From contig JAVTVJ010000550.1 of NCBI GenBank assembly GCA_034509425.1, forward strand, positions 3,234,494-3,298,493: a stretch of 64,000 nucleotides of DNA, written 5' to 3'. Both the position numbers and the translations under genes were made by a program. Positions 1-13,270 of the stretch are shown one piece after another (position 1 is the stretch's first letter; the number at the start of each line of letters is the position of its first letter). The DNA comes from Eopsaltria australis (lineage: Eukaryota > Chordata > Aves > Passeriformes > Petroicidae). Under the pieces are notes generated by a model. It worked only from the letters and a program-made list of their open reading frames with translations. It did no database searches and was not told where the DNA came from.

Positions 1-2550
1 ATCTCTGTATGAAACCAAGAACTCAAGCTATTATATAGAACTGGCTTTTACTTTTATGGTGTTGTTTAGCTTAACACTACTGTAATAGACTGACTTAATA
101 TAAAGCCAGTCTGATAATAAGGCTTATTCATCCAGGCCGCTGATTTATACAGGCCTTTGCCTACATGTAGAAAACCTCCAAGTTCCCAGATTGCCTCATT
201 CCTTACTCTCCATTTCACCCAATTTGATATCCTGCCTTCATTATAACTGTCATCACCCATACATTTTCATAGTAGATATTTGGTTTTGATTATCCAGTGG
301 ATGATATGGGGCAAATTCCAGCATCTGCACGAGCTGGACTGAGGAAATTATTCTGATGACCTTTGCTGGTGATCACCCAAATGCCCTGCAGAACACACAG
401 AACAGTCTGAGTGTACTTCGTGTCTCTTTCATGTTGGGCAAGCCCTTCATTTTCATATCATTGTCATTTCTTTCCCTGACTGATTCCTCCAAGCAGTGCA
501 GATCTTTGCTGTGTAATATTTGAATATTTGTGGTCAGCAAAAATTAATAATGTAATTATGTTTCCTGCCATTGTACTTTCTGCACTGCTCCATGCTCCCT
601 ACTTTAAAAAGCATGACCTACCGAGCTTCCTGCTCCTGTAGGTGTGGAAATGATTCCTTTAAACGTCCTCCCCTCATGAAACCAGATCATTTCACTGTAT
701 TTATTTCCTTTGTAAATATGTTTCTTACTCTGTCATATTAACTCTTGTTCATTTATTATTCCTTTATATTTATTTCATATAAATTTTGGTTCCTCTTCAC
801 TTACTCTGCAGCAAGGAGATCAATGCAGTACATGACAATTTTATTACATCAGTGTATTAATTTCCTTTATAAAAGTAAATCACTCCAGTAGATTCATGGC
901 CCCACAAGGTTCTACCTATAGATCACTGCATTAACTCCCCACATAAATAAAGACCATGTCATTTTGGTCACTTATACTACATGTAAATGTGAACATATTC
1001 TCCTTTATGGCATATATACATACAGTATTTTATTCATAATCACTTTGTTCAGGGGCTAATATGGTAGTGGAATGTGCTTATTTCTTTGTAGCAATTCAGT
1101 GATTCTCTAGAGAGCTGCAGCTAGCTCCCATAGGACTTTGGACAAGATATACATGTGTGCTCTACAGCTCCACTCCCTGCTTCCCCATTTTGCTGCCTCT
1201 TTCCTCAATTGTTTCTTTTTTTGTTTTTTCTCCTTAGCTTTCCCTTGGTGGTTGCCTTGTGCCTGCTTGTTTGGCTCTGCTCATCTTGCAGTTTTACTGT
1301 GAATTTAAATGAGGGCTGAGATTAACAGCCCAAATGGGGATCTGGACCAGGAAAACACCTTTCCTGCAATCTCTGAGCTTGCCCCTCATTTTCAATTCCC
1401 TCTTCCATTCGAGCAGGCTCAGTGAGATGAGTCAGCTGTACATGCTGTGTCATTTTTTGCCCCCTGTGAGTCGCACCCTTCCCTCTGCTGCTGCTTCATG
1501 TCAGTGGATGCATCCAGTCCTCCACAGCACACAAAAAAAGGGGAGCAGATGAAAGCATATAACTCTGCTTGGATCTTCTCTGTTCTTTTTACACCTCTAC
1601 ATGCGTCCCAAAAACTTTCCTAAGCTCAGTCCAGTGGAAGTACACTTCTAAATAGAGATTTCTCCTATATGGATCTGAGTTAATACAAATTGATTAAATG
1701 CATTTTATATCTTCTTCCAAAATCAAAGTGCATACTAATGTACGTGCTTGGCCTAAGGAGAGTTGCAAGCTGATTCCAAGTCAGAATAAGGTGTTATAAA
1801 CCCTCAATTAATTCTGTAAGGAAAGAGAGGAGAATTTAATAATTTCAACAAGCTCTAACAGCACGAAAGGGAAAACAGCTATGTAAGGGTTAAAAGTAAG
1901 CAACCAAAGAAAAGCATCAAAATTGAGCAACCAAACAAAACCCGCAGTCCTTTCATGTCTCTGAAGGGCTGCACACAGTCTGCCCGGGATTTTCTTTTAC
2001 CCCAAGTTTACTACGTGCTCCCTTGTGTCTCCTTCCTGCTCTGTGAAAGGTCATATGGCAGCATGATGCCATCTCTGCAGTCTCTCTCTTCTACAAGTTT
2101 AGGTCCAATGATTTCAGTGTCTTTCAGATGCAAAATGTTCCAAATTTTCAGAGATCTGAAGTAGTGCTTGCATTTCTTTATATTTTGGAAACTGTCATGG
2201 AGAAGTCTGCTCGGCAGCAAATTCTTTCAGTGTTTCAAGTACAAACACTGAGCTATACTTTGGCCAATTGCAAAATGAAAATTACAGTCACTCATACTGT
2301 AAAATTACTTTAGCTTTGTTTGCACTGCTGTAGTTCAATACTGTGATTCTGAAAATCCTGAAATTCTGAAAATCTTTTTGTTTGTTTGCTTTTAGCCCTT
2401 GGCAATCCCTCACAGGCTGAGGTACCAGGTATAGGATTAGCATTTTTATTCTCTTTCAGACAAGTACATTAGGATATGAGGAAGGGTAATATAAACACAC
2501 CAAGATATTGCTCATATCAGTTAAACTTTTATAAATCTTTGCAACAGCAT
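1..2550. other. Unassigned AT-rich non-coding DNA
   Basis: I see no gene, transposon end or RNA gene here. The open frames on both strands are short, have no recognisable domains, and match chance expectation for AT-rich DNA. Diverged repeats that cannot be recognised by eye may be present. Confidence 0.5.
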
Positions 2551-2600
2551 TAATATAATATAATATAATATAGTATCATATAATATAATTAATATAATAT
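2551..2600. repeat. TA-rich microsatellite (TAATA-type)
   Basis: This is a run of TAATA/TATAA units with a few interruptions (TAGTATCATA in the middle). It is an ordinary imperfect AT microsatellite. Confidence 0.85.
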
Positions 2601-5600
2601 ACACTATAGCTAGGAAGCATTTTTTTGTGATCTCTTTACTTGAAAGGCTATATGCATATCAACAGGCAATATGTGGAAACCCAGAAACATTCCCATTCCT
2701 TTAGCCTTTTAACAAGGTGATGGGCACAAAAGAGGCTCATAAACAGCACTTGAAACCTGCTGTCTGTTCTGTTTCTATAACTGCTACAAACTGATTATTT
2801 TTTAAGTAGCTACTTATGTTGGTGGGTAATGTCGGTCTTCCCCATTCATGCCATGACAAAACAAACAAACAAAACTCACCACAGAAGGTGGTCAGGAGCC
2901 CCAGGAGTTTTTTTTTTGTTGTTTTTTTTTAGCCAAGAGATTACCTTGTGCTGCATTTTCCAAGTAACATTCTGCCTAATTCATACAGACAAGGAGGTTA
3001 TGTTCGCAGTGCAGTAATAGGCAAAGTAGCTGGGCTGTCCCTGCAAATGACTTGAGAAGAGCACTCGAGTGCAAGGTGTGCAGGAGCACCATGCAGGAAT
3101 CAGAGCCCCCTAAAGCCATGGCACCCCCAGTCTGGAGTCCACGTGCAGTGTGAAAGGGAGCACAGAGAGAAAGGCAGAAAATGAAAAAAGAAGGTCCCTG
3201 TGGCTTTGTCTGGAGAGGGAGTTAAAATAGCAAACAGAAACCAACAACCTACAAAAGACAAACATTCTACTAAAAAACTACAAGGCAAGTTCAAGCATTG
3301 GGGCCCTCACAGTAGGAAACTGGTCACATGGGTAACATCATGAAATTTTACTGCAAAATATCCTTTTTTTTCCTTATTTGAAAAGACAAATTATTAGCAT
3401 TTTTAAACAATTTCAATATGTTTAATGGCTGAAAGTTAAGCTCAAACTGTTCCGCTTACTGAATAAAGTGCTAGGTCTGTAAACAGGAATCTTAAGTTAC
3501 CCCAAGAGTACACTCATTTTAAATTTTACTTGAAAGCGGGATGTACGTTTATTACAATTTCAAACAAAATGCTAATGCCATTAAACAAATGAGGTTTAGG
3601 CAAATTAACTGCATTTTAATATTCTGAAAGCCTATGATATAGGACATTGTGTTACGAAACATTGGCTAGAAGTATCAGTTGCAAGTGGGATTTTCATTGC
3701 TGTGAATCTCAGGAGAATATTTGTAATTAGTATCATTTGCCTAATACTTCAGGTTAATTAGAATATTTAATTGAATAGCTGTAATCTTCAGAGATGACTA
3801 TATTATGATCAAATTAGTACCATCACAGCACACGCTGATCACTGCTGCAGCCTGCCTCACTTCTGCTAGCTATTCAGCCCTCTGGAGCGTTCAGCAACAT
3901 AAGAAAAAATCTGTTTCTTACACTTTTGAATTTTAATGATCCATTTGAACTCTGCCATCAACATTTAATTATTCTAGAAAAAAAGAAGTCCCAACCATGG
4001 CTCCCATATGGCATGTTGGCAAATACACTTGCCCACATTGGAGTCTGCACCTCTCCAGCAGCTCAGTGAAGAGATTTAGCTTTTTTTTTTGAAAGCAAGA
4101 AGGCCTTTTTTAATAGTGTTTGCAAATACAGACCATATGAAGCTTCACAGAAAAGGTTACTAGGATACTATTGAAACACTATTAGGAACAGATGAATTGA
4201 TTTTTAGAATGTTACAATGGATTTAATCCTGTAATGTCTACTACTGGACTTTTGTATTGTGTCCAAAAGGTTTGAAGGAGTCAGGTGCCTCTGTAACGAA
4301 ACCTTGTTAGCTAGAAATGCAATTAATTTGGGGGGAAGAAGGGAAAAGGAGGAGAGGTAGAACGGATGGAGTGTGCATATTAAAGTCTTTGCAGCCAAAT
4401 CACAGATGCCGAGTTCCTGACCTAACCAGTTGCTGTTGTTTCGTTTTCTATAAATACATATATTTAGCAGCTGCAGATATTCTTGGGGTTAAACATTCAC
4501 TGCTATGGAAGCACTAGGGTCAAAATCCTGTTACACTAAAATAGCCGGATCTCCCCCACCCAATTCTTCTCTTGTTGCATAAGGGTATCACAAAAAAAGT
4601 CAAGAGAGTAAGCTGGGCATGCTGCAAAGGATGTTGTTTACATAGAGGGGTCCCAGGGCTCAGAAAAGCTTTCCTTCTTCTCCCCCCTTCACCAAGCTGC
4701 TTCAGGATATGCAGCCTCAGAGGTCAATTCTGTACAATTCTGCACAACAGCAATGTAAAAACTGATAATTGCTTTAAAATTCAGAATGTCCTTTTGAAAC
4801 GGATGCAATGCTGCAAATTTCTCCACAATTAATTGTTATTATCTCAGGGAGCAGGGGCAGTGAGGGAGAGATCAGTTTTACGGGAAATTATCTCACCTGC
4901 TGCCTGAAAACAAAGAGGAGAAATATTTCCATTTGACAGAAACATTCTGGTACACTGTACTTCCTCAGTGAAGATGAACGGTGTGGTACGCAAAGCTGAG
5001 ACTTAGGGCTCAAACCTCAAGTGTTGCTGTCCTACAGAAGACAGTGAACAAAATCTTCACCATTCTTTGTGGCACCATCTCACCTGTTGATGCATGACTG
5101 TGTAAAATCTCACAAATGTTTCGGGAAACTAAGATGTACACAAGGGAGTATAAACAAATCCTGCACAGAAAGATTATCGCTTTCAGTAGGTAGGTAAAGA
5201 AAGTTAGCAAAATCACTTCCATTGAAAATAAAGTAGAAACAATTTTCAAGAGGGCTTTTTGAAAACATTCTCCATTCCGGTAAGGAGCACTCTCTGCTCT
5301 GAAAATTTGAATGGTTTTGTTTTACTACATCGTATTTTATTTGTGCAGCTATAACTATTTTGCACTTACAAATGGTCATCTACAAATATTATGTATTTTA
5401 AAATAATAATTTATAAATTGAAAAAATTTAAGAAATGTAAAAATGTTCACCTTCATGATGAAAATTATTTACATTTATCTCATATCCACTTGGAAAATTT
5501 GCCTGGTTTCAAGTTTGCTGTAAGATATAAAAATCCTTGAATCATTATAAGCTTAGCATTATATTAAAAATGTGTCTCTCACCTTTGGTGCCAAAAAGAC

Positions 5601-8600
5601 GTTTCATTCACACTCAGTAAAATCAATCACACCCAAAAAGGCAGTCCTGTCAAATCACTGTCATTGAAATTAAAATTATAAAAGCCACAAAACCTATGTT
5701 TAAAAGTTAATGTTAATACTTTTCTCAGCTGTTATTTTTCATCTTTGAAAACTAAACATGAAAATATTTTTTAATTTTCAGAAAAAAATAAACCTTTCTG
5801 TCTGGTCTAAATTTGTCTTCTAATATATAATAACAATAATATTAGCCAGAGTTAGGCAATAATATAGCCTTTTTCAAAAAATTAAATACATTAAAACAGG
5901 GCAAAGAAAGTAATCCTAGGAAGAATGTTGTCTTATCTAAGGCTTTTACTTTTATCCGCCTCTCGGATGATGATTTAATACCCATTCTTAATATGCAGTT
6001 TAAAAAGCACCTTGAGAATTCACTTTAATGGCTAGTGTACTGCATAATTGTGGGCTTCCTTGTAAGAAAGCTTGTAAAAATTGCTGATTACAGAAAGATA
6101 TGAAGAGTGCTGAAAGTACCAGGTCTATACTATGCTGCCATGAAACTTGGTCATAGAAACATCCTCACAAAACCTGCTTTAATCTTCTGGATCTAATTAT
6201 GCATTATATTTTTTTCTTTTTCCTTTTTTGTAAAATATATATCTTAAAATATATGTATTTCTGCATTTTGGAAGCATCAGTCAGAAGCAGCTATGAGCAA
6301 TCACTAATCTCGAACAGCAGCATTGTGATGTAGTTTCCTTCACAGAGGCAGTCCCTGAGCATGAAAAACTCCTTTAGAATTAAAAAATCTGCTCCACTAA
6401 TTGTAGAACAAAATTTCAACAGCCCTCTTTGAGAATCCCACTCTAAGTATTCTCCCATCTATTAAACAGATGGCAGATAAGATTGTAAACATATTTGCTT
6501 CATATTGAATAGATAGTTTCTGGCATAATACTAATTAACAAATTAAATGACTGACTTTCTGCATCACATTAGAGTTAAAACCACTTTGTAAGTTTGTCTT
6601 TGGTAGTTATTTACTTTGACAATAGCATGCAGTGAAAAACTGTTAAATGTTTTCTTAGCAACATTATGCATTGAGTAGTTTTCTTTTTTAAAACTCTATA
6701 TTTTATTATAATTCATTTGACTTTCATTACAGTCACTCATTACAAAATGTATGTGCATTTAATCCATTTACAAGGGCTGCATATTTTTCCAATCCCATTC
6801 TGTACCACAATGATAATGTCTTTGGTCTATGCAAGTATGCATGAAATTTAGGCATTGTCTTTACTCATTTTCTGATAGTTTACCATGGACCGTTGTGAAA
6901 GGAGGAGAGCTAAGAAAATGCTAACAGTGGCAGATAAGAATATGGAAAAGGTTTAATTTTCCTTTAAGGAATTTGCATTTGACTATCTGTTTTATTATAA
7001 GTTCAAATAGGATCATCTCAGCAATGATGGCACGCTAGGCTATGATGTGAGATTAGTTCATATCTTCTTCGTTCTCTTCATTTATTTGTGTATAGAGCTG
7101 GTCACACCAGAGATTCTAATTCCAAATTTCTTTTGCACTAGTCTATCATCAAAACAGACAAAGCAAATGCAACTGCATTTCCCTTTTTTTTTTTTTGGAA
7201 ATATTGGCATGAAGAAAAAGAGTATACTTTCCAAACCTAACTTGTCATTTGTTGAAAAATATGTTGTTGAAAAATGTTACTATACACAAAATGGTTACAG
7301 AACTCATAAAAGTATGGCAAATTTAAAACTTTCTTTCAGATGAATTTGCTCATGTCTCTGTGTTCAAACAGAACAAACCAAATACCTAAAACAAAAGATA
7401 ACCTTTTTGAACTTTGGAACTTGCAATAAAATTTCTTCAAGAACACAGCTGTAAATGCTGAAACAGGTCAAATTCATTTAATTTCCTTTAGAGGTATAAT
7501 AAAAGTAAACAGTTATATGAATAAGGTGATTAATTCATACATGTTACAGCTGATGCCCAATGTTATCCACAGATTAAAATCCCCCATAGAAGGCAAAAAT
7601 GATAGACACCTCATCCCTCTGCTCTCCCTCCTCTCTTCACTGGCTCTATTGCTAGCAATAGAAAAAAGCAGATTTTTTTTTTCTCAAATAACCAGAGTAT
7701 GTTGACACTGGTTTTGAAATGCATTCATCCTTCAAATTCAAAACTTCTTTCTGGAAAGGATTGGTACCATTTTAAAAAATAATAAAATTAGCAAACAAAT
7801 ATATACACGTATTATTGTGAGAAGGATGGCTTTGAAATTATTGTTTCCTTCTGTAATTTTTGAAAATATAAAATACCCATTTTGACATGTAAATTCCATT
7901 AAAATATACCTGAAAATGGCCAAAATTAAAGTGAAACCTTTGAACATTATTGGAAAAAATACTTAAGTTAGCTATTACCTAAAGCTGATTTTTTTTCTCA
8001 TGCCCTGTTTTTGAGAATTCAACTTCTTATCTTGTGAGGGTACGACAAAACAGAAATCTGAGAAAGTCTCACACATCAGAAGACCATTTTCTCTGTTGTG
8101 GGTATTAGCTATATTATTGACAATAGCATCTCCTATTCCATGTTAAAATTTCACACTGTATATAGTAACCCAGTTGTCCTAAATACATTGAGATGCATTT
8201 TAAGGTTTAGAGTTATCTTTATTCTCTTCTCTTCCACACTAGGAAAAACTGAGAGCTGAAAATTATTGAAAAATGTAATAGTTTTAGCTAAACATCTTCC
8301 AGTTGAACCACCAGCTCTGCTTTTAAATATCAGATATATGCTGCCAGAAATAAGCACAAATTCATTACCTACAGATATAGTCATGATTTTTGCTACTGGT
8401 GGGCTTGAACTAAATATTGCAATTCATCCTATATGACTTTCCTACTGGAAAAGAAATCAACCATGTGGATATTTCTCCTGTAGTTTAGGACATAATATTC
8501 CATCGGCTTATCCACTAAATCAATAGAACTTTTCTGAAAAACTAGGAAGCATTAAATTTCAGCTCCCTTACACATTTCTTCTCCTGGATGAAATCAGGAA

Positions 8601-9084
8601 AGCAGAATTTCATCTGTCATAGCCACTAGAAAGTTCTATAACTGTGTGGTATGATCTCCCTATAACAGTGACACTGCATACGTAGTGTAGCACCATGGTA
8701 GAGAGGCAGTCTGAAATCCCAGAGGCATTTTTCCTGTGTTAAGATAGCACTCAGGTTGAATAAAGCTGCCATCTCCTTATTCAGGGCTACTTAACTGTGG
8801 TGCAGTTGTGCATTAGTGTAACTCTGTTATCTCTGGTTCTGGAGCTATACTGGATGCTCTCCAGACAGGCAGTTTGATGCAAAATATAGTCTACTTTGGG
8901 AACAAAAAAAACCAAGCTGGTTTGAAAATGGTGTTTTTTACTTTATATTGCTTTAAACCCTCACCCACGCAACTTCCTGAGATGCACCAAATATACCTCA
9001 TGGCACTTCAGAATTAAATGCTCAATGTCTAAACAGCTAAGGGCAAAAACATAACTTACATTTTGACCTTTAAGAATAATTTTT
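2601..9084. other. Unassigned AT-rich non-coding DNA
   Basis: No coding region, RNA gene or transposon could be recognised. The stretch holds scattered homopolymer runs, for example 13 T at 7184-7196. The only part that stands out by motif is 3690-3870, listed separately. Confidence 0.45.
3690..3870. promoter_or_regulatory. Candidate conserved non-coding element
   Basis: The block has two TAATTA homeodomain-type cores (3724-3729 and 3755-3760) and further AATTA/TTAAT words, followed by a GC-richer CAGC/CTGC segment. Developmental enhancers in vertebrate gene deserts often look like this, but AT-rich DNA also makes TAATTA by chance. Function is inferred from motif density only. Confidence 0.2.
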
Positions 9085-9618
9085 TGCAAGACCTCACCTC
9101 GACCCCTGTGCCCAGTTCTGGGGTCCTGAATACAAGAGAGACATGGAGCTCCTGGAGCTAGTCCATCAGAGCACTATGAAGATGATCAAGGGACAGGAGC
9201 ATCTCTCTTATGAGGACAGGTTGAGGGAGCTGGGCCTGTTAAGCCTCAAGAAGAGACACCTGAAAGGGGACCTCATCAGTGTCTATCAGTATCTGAAGGA
9301 AGGGTACCAAGAGGATGGATCCAGGCTCTTCCCGGTGGTGCCGAACAATACGACAAGAGTCAACGGGCAGAAACAGACACACAGGAAGTTCTATCCAATT
9401 ATGAGGAAGAACTTCTTTATTGTGTGAGTGATCAAGCACTGGAACAGGCTGCCCAGGGAGGTTGTGGTGTCTCCATTACTGGAGATAATCAAAAGTTGTT
9501 TGAACACATTCCTGAGTAATGTGCTCTAGAGGACCCTGCTTGAGCAGGGAGATGGATCTAGAAAACTTCCAGTGGTCCCTTCCAACGTTACCCATTCTGT
9601 GGTTTGGTGATTCCATGA
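9085..9618 (+). mobile_element. CR1: CR1 LINE, 5'-truncated 3' fragment
   Basis: This is a non-LTR retrotransposon fragment in plus orientation. It runs from the C-terminal part of the CR1 ORF2 into the short 3' UTR. Typical avian CR1 stretches are easy to see: ATGGAGCTCCTGGAGC at 9143, the tract around GGAACAGGCTGCCCAGGGAG near 9440, GACCCTGCTTGAGCAGGG near 9532, and a degenerate 3' end resembling ATTCTGTG repeats near 9594-9618. Truncation to the last few hundred bases is the usual outcome of CR1 insertion. Its 3' end meets the 3' end of an older antisense CR1. Confidence 0.95.
9089..9529 (+). pseudogene. CR1 ORF2 C-terminal remnant with one in-frame stop
   Basis: The frame reads RPHLDPCAQFWGPEYKRDME from 9089, the characteristic C-terminal region of the CR1 endonuclease/reverse transcriptase polyprotein. 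It stays open for about 110 codons to a TGA at 9425-9427. The same frame then continues through a WNRLPREVV motif to a TAG at 9527-9529, which matches the natural end of CR1 ORF2. Apart from that one stop, probably a mutated arginine codon, the visible C-terminus is intact in frame. The catalytic reverse-transcriptase and endonuclease domains are missing because of 5' truncation, so it cannot be active. The start is set by the truncation and is not an initiation codon. Confidence 0.85.
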
Positions 9619-9629
9619 CTTAGACTGAG

Positions 9630-11115
9630 AACCTAAACTACTCCATCTCTGAAGGTATTTAGTCCACCCTCCTGCTCAAAGCAGGGCTAACTTCCAAGTT
9701 ATATCTTATTAGCCATGCCCCCATATAATCAAAATTTAAATATCTTTAAGATGACTCTTTCACAACTTCCTAGGGTAACCTATGCCACTGTCTAACACCT
9801 ATCAGAGAGTTCATTTTTTTGCTTTTGTCTAAATGGATTTCCCTTGCTTGCAATTCCTTCAAGTTGCTGACTATTCTTTTGATAATGCATCCCAGTATGT
9901 TATGGATCTCTTACCCACCTTGAGAAAAGAAAGTATGTTCAGTTTGCTTCTCAGGACTTTCACATCACTTTCTGCAACACTGTTTTCTAGCCAGCCTGCA
10001 CCCAGAATGGGGTATTGCCTAGACAGAGTCTGTCTCGGGTGCAGGACTTTCTCCTTTTGGAACTCAATGAAGTTCACACAGCTTCATTCTTGTTATAGTC
10101 TGTCTTTAAGGCATTCCTGTCCTCTAGGAAAACTCTCCTTGATCTGATACCTTTTATGCAGTTTCTGAGGGTGTATTCTATCCTGTTGACCATGTCACAG
10201 GTGAACACATAAAGCACCATCAGTCCCAGTACTAAGCCTGAAGAGTGCCACTATTACCAAGACACCAATAATACTCTGAATTATTGGTAAATGCCTTTTG
10301 ATCCTGATGGCTGAGCCAGTTTTCCATCCCCTCCCCAGTCCAGCTAGAAGGACACTGTGTAAAAAGCCTAGCTAAATTCAAGACACACAACTACTGCCTT
10401 CCTCTCCCTGTCCACAGATCAAGTCAGAGAAGACAATCAGGTTGGCCAAGTACTATTTGTCCATACTAATAAATGCTGACTGTTCCTAGTTCTTCCTTGT
10501 CCTTCAGGTGCATGAACACAGCTGTCATGAGGGCTTCCTCCACAGTCTTTTCAGGACTAAGACTTTATTGTCTGCCATTCCCTGATTTTGCCTTTCTGCC
10601 TTAAATATGGATGTAATATTTGTCTCATCTCTATTTAAAGCCATCACCTCTCTGTAAAGATGGAGAATTTACATTATGGAGAATGTATTTACAAAGACAC
10701 CAGGCTGCCTCAGCACTGGTGGATGTTTCTCATTCAGCCCTACGGATATGTCCAATTTACAGAGTAGTCCCAAACTTGTTCATCCTGTACTGCAGATTGT
10801 AGCTCTTTCTCTCTCTGCCACAAGAGATGTGGGAGACATGAAAGCAGATGTAAAACCCACCCCCAGGCACAGAGGAACTCTCAGGTTTTCCCACGCATCA
10901 TTTTAGCGACTCCACATTCTTTAGTGGGTCCAAGTTTTCCTTAGTCTCCTGATATACCTAAAGAAGTTCATACCATTTCCAATTCCAGCTGTAGCCAAGG
11001 TAAGGCCATCTAAACTGCACCGCTGCAGGTGTACATGATGAGTCTGTCATCCTCCTAGGAACATTGTCCCCACTTCCACCACCCATACACATCTGTTTGC
11101 ATCTGAATTCAATTA
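9630..11115 (-). mobile_element. CR1: Old CR1 LINE fragment, antisense
   Basis: An older, more diverged CR1 lies on the minus strand. The plus strand shows the complement of several CR1 landmarks in order: CCTCCTGCTCAAAGCAGGG near 9667, a GTGCAGGACTTTC...AACTCAATGAAG block near 10040-10072, CAATCAGGTTGGCCAAGTAC near 10435, CCTCAGCACTGGTGGATG near 10709, and a CTTCCACCACCCATACAC tract near 11075. On the minus strand, 9871-10077 gives a peptide with KEKVLHPRQTL and WLENSVAESDVKVL, resembling the CR1 reverse-transcriptase C-terminal region. The frame is broken by many indels and stops. The element spans about 1.5 kb and both ends are approximate. Confidence 0.85.
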
Positions 11116-11177
11116 GGATCAGTGTTTCTGAATTATTTTTTTCAAAAAGCATATAACTCATAACCTAAAAAAGGAAA

Positions 11178-11208
<31 letters not shown>

Positions 11209-12672
11209 GATTTTTTTAAAAGTAACTTAGGACTTTTGAGTCTGGCTTTTGTAGGTGCCAGCCTAAAGTCTGGTCAACATAATTTGTACTGTCTCACTCA
11301 TAGTAATTGTTTACTTGCACTTTGTAAGATAAGGTTAATTAATGAAAAAAAAGGAATTGAGTCTATTGTCAAGCACTTCCAAGACATGGACTAGAAAGAT
11401 CAGGTGGTAAAACAACCACAGTACTTAAGCAGAAGTTCTGTCCTTGTATGGGTTATATCTTCCTGTCTAGAATGAATTCAAGCCTCTATAAGCTTCTAAG
11501 AGTTCATAACATACAAGAGAAAAAAATCTGATGAGTAGCTGAATAAGAATTAAAGAGAAATTCCTGGTATCCATCAAAATACATCTGCTAACAGTGTGTT
11601 AGTTAAAGTTCACTCCTTTTTTCTTTACTATTTTGCTTACAGTTAATTTTTATGTTATCAATTATGACTGGGGGGCTTCTAAAATTTAAAAAATCGTGTA
11701 AATTTAGGTGCTAGATTATTAACGCTGTGAAAAACAGACTATCTTCCATCAGGCAAAAAATGGCTTAGATGACTTGAGTCTACCTTACTTTCACTATGAA
11801 TAACATTTGACATACAGAAAAGGTTAAAATAGTGAAGACTAGGGATTCAGGTTCTAAGAGGCAGCATTCAGACTAGGACACAGAGTATCTCTTGTCCATG
11901 ATGTATTTACAAGTCCCATTATTCACAGTTTCAAGCTGTCCTCCGAGAAGGACAACACCTTTAATGTCTCCTCTGAGCAGGTACTTCAAAGGACTTAGCT
12001 TGTGTCATGTGTAAAGTGGAGCAGCACTATTTGGTAGTACTCAGTTTACTCGTAAGAGCTGGTCTTCTCATCCAGAAATACCAGAAGTTAGAAGGCAGCC
12101 TTTTCCACCACATTCCCCCTGAGTCAGAAGAGAAAGGTCCAGAAGAAAGAGCAATAAACAGATGAACCAAGTTCTCATACATGCAAAGAAGCTGAATTAC
12201 CTCTGCACAGAGAGACATCATTTGAGTTTTACTTCTCTGAAAAGCAAACCTTGAAAACTTCGTATTTTTTCAAGCAGATTTTATGTAAAATTAGAATTTG
12301 AAACAAAATCAAAATATTTTGTCTTGTACTACTGTATCAATACACTGGTCTTCAGCAGGAAAGAATTTCTGCACTAATTGCATCCAAGTTTCAGGCATTA
12401 GTAAGAATTTCTCAGTATTTGATTATTTGTTTGGATTAACACTAGAGCAGGAATTCTTGAGAGTATTTGTAGTGGCATGATGTGACTCAGAGAGCTTCCA
12501 CTTTGTTTTCCTGTGAATTTGGAAATAAGGTGTAGAGAAGAATTCTCTCACCTGTCCTTGAGGCGTGACCCCTTTTGTCTCACCCTTCTGACCCATCCTT
12601 TCCACATTTTGTGTGTCTCTGGTTTCTCACCCTTTTTTATAATTACAATCAATCTCAGGCTTTGTGCCCTTC
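11116..12672. other. Unassigned non-coding DNA with an AAAT microsatellite
   Basis: I recognised nothing here apart from the tetranucleotide repeat at 11175-11208 listed separately. The open frames are short and featureless. Confidence 0.45.
11175..11208. repeat. (AAAT)n microsatellite
   Basis: Seven to eight near-perfect AAAT units in a row form a simple tetranucleotide repeat, likely to vary in length between individuals. Confidence 0.95.
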
Positions 12673-12677
12673 ATCCC
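12673..12677. repeat. Left target-site duplication of LTR A
   Basis: ATCCC directly precedes the LTR and recurs exactly after its last base at 14277-14281. This fixes both boundaries independently of the alignment to LTR B. Confidence 0.8.
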
Positions 12678-12768
12678 TATCATGAGGTAATCGCTGTTAA
12701 GAATTCCCAGTGTAGAGGGAGGGGGTGGAGTCGGAAATGAAGTACCCAGCATAAACTCCGCCTACCAA

Positions 12769-12790
12769 AAAAAAAGAAAAAAAAAAAAAA
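12769..12790. repeat. A-rich homopolymer tract inside LTR A
   Basis: The tract is two A runs split by a single G. Copy B lacks it at the matching place, so it arose within this copy. Confidence 0.8.
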
Positions 12791-12829
12791 CTCTTAAAAC
12801 CAAGAAAGCACATGGAGAGCCCTTCTTTG

Positions 12830-13270
12830 AGGCTTCCGGTTTGCTGAAGAAAGAAGTCGCTCTCCCTCTCCGCGCCAGAGCTGGGTAAGGTCTCCCCAAG
12901 CCACATGGCCTGGGGCTGCCAACCAGCATGGCGCGGGGAGGGGGAGGAGAGAGAGAGAACTCAAGGTGTTTCATTCTGCTGTCCCTGCCTAAAGAACTTC
13001 GCCGGCTCTGCTCGCCTAGTTTGGGCCAGGCCGATCGCTTCTCCGCGGCGCAGCCCGGCGGGAAGAGAGTTTGAGGTCGGGCCCCGTGGGTTTCGGGAGC
13101 TCCCCTCCCCGCCCGGTCAGCCCTGCAGTGAACTTGGCACGAGAGAGAGAGAGGACTCAGACTGGGCTCCTCCCATGGAGCTTGGACATAAATCCCGCCG
13201 GGCGGCCCCGCGGGGCTCAGCACAGAAAAGAGACTTAGACCAGCTCTCTGCAGCAAAGGTGCAGTCTCGC
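12830..13270. promoter_or_regulatory. CpG-rich core of LTR A (likely U3 promoter/enhancer region)
   Basis: This is one of the two most GC- and CpG-rich stretches in the window; the other is the matching part of LTR B. It contains many CG dinucleotides, CGCGG words and GGGG/CCCC boxes. U3 regions of LTRs carry the retroviral promoter and enhancer, which fits. Overlapping open frames occur on both strands here (12762-13283 minus and 12905-13354 plus). They reflect the scarcity of stop codons in GC-rich DNA and carry no recognisable domain. Confidence 0.5.
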
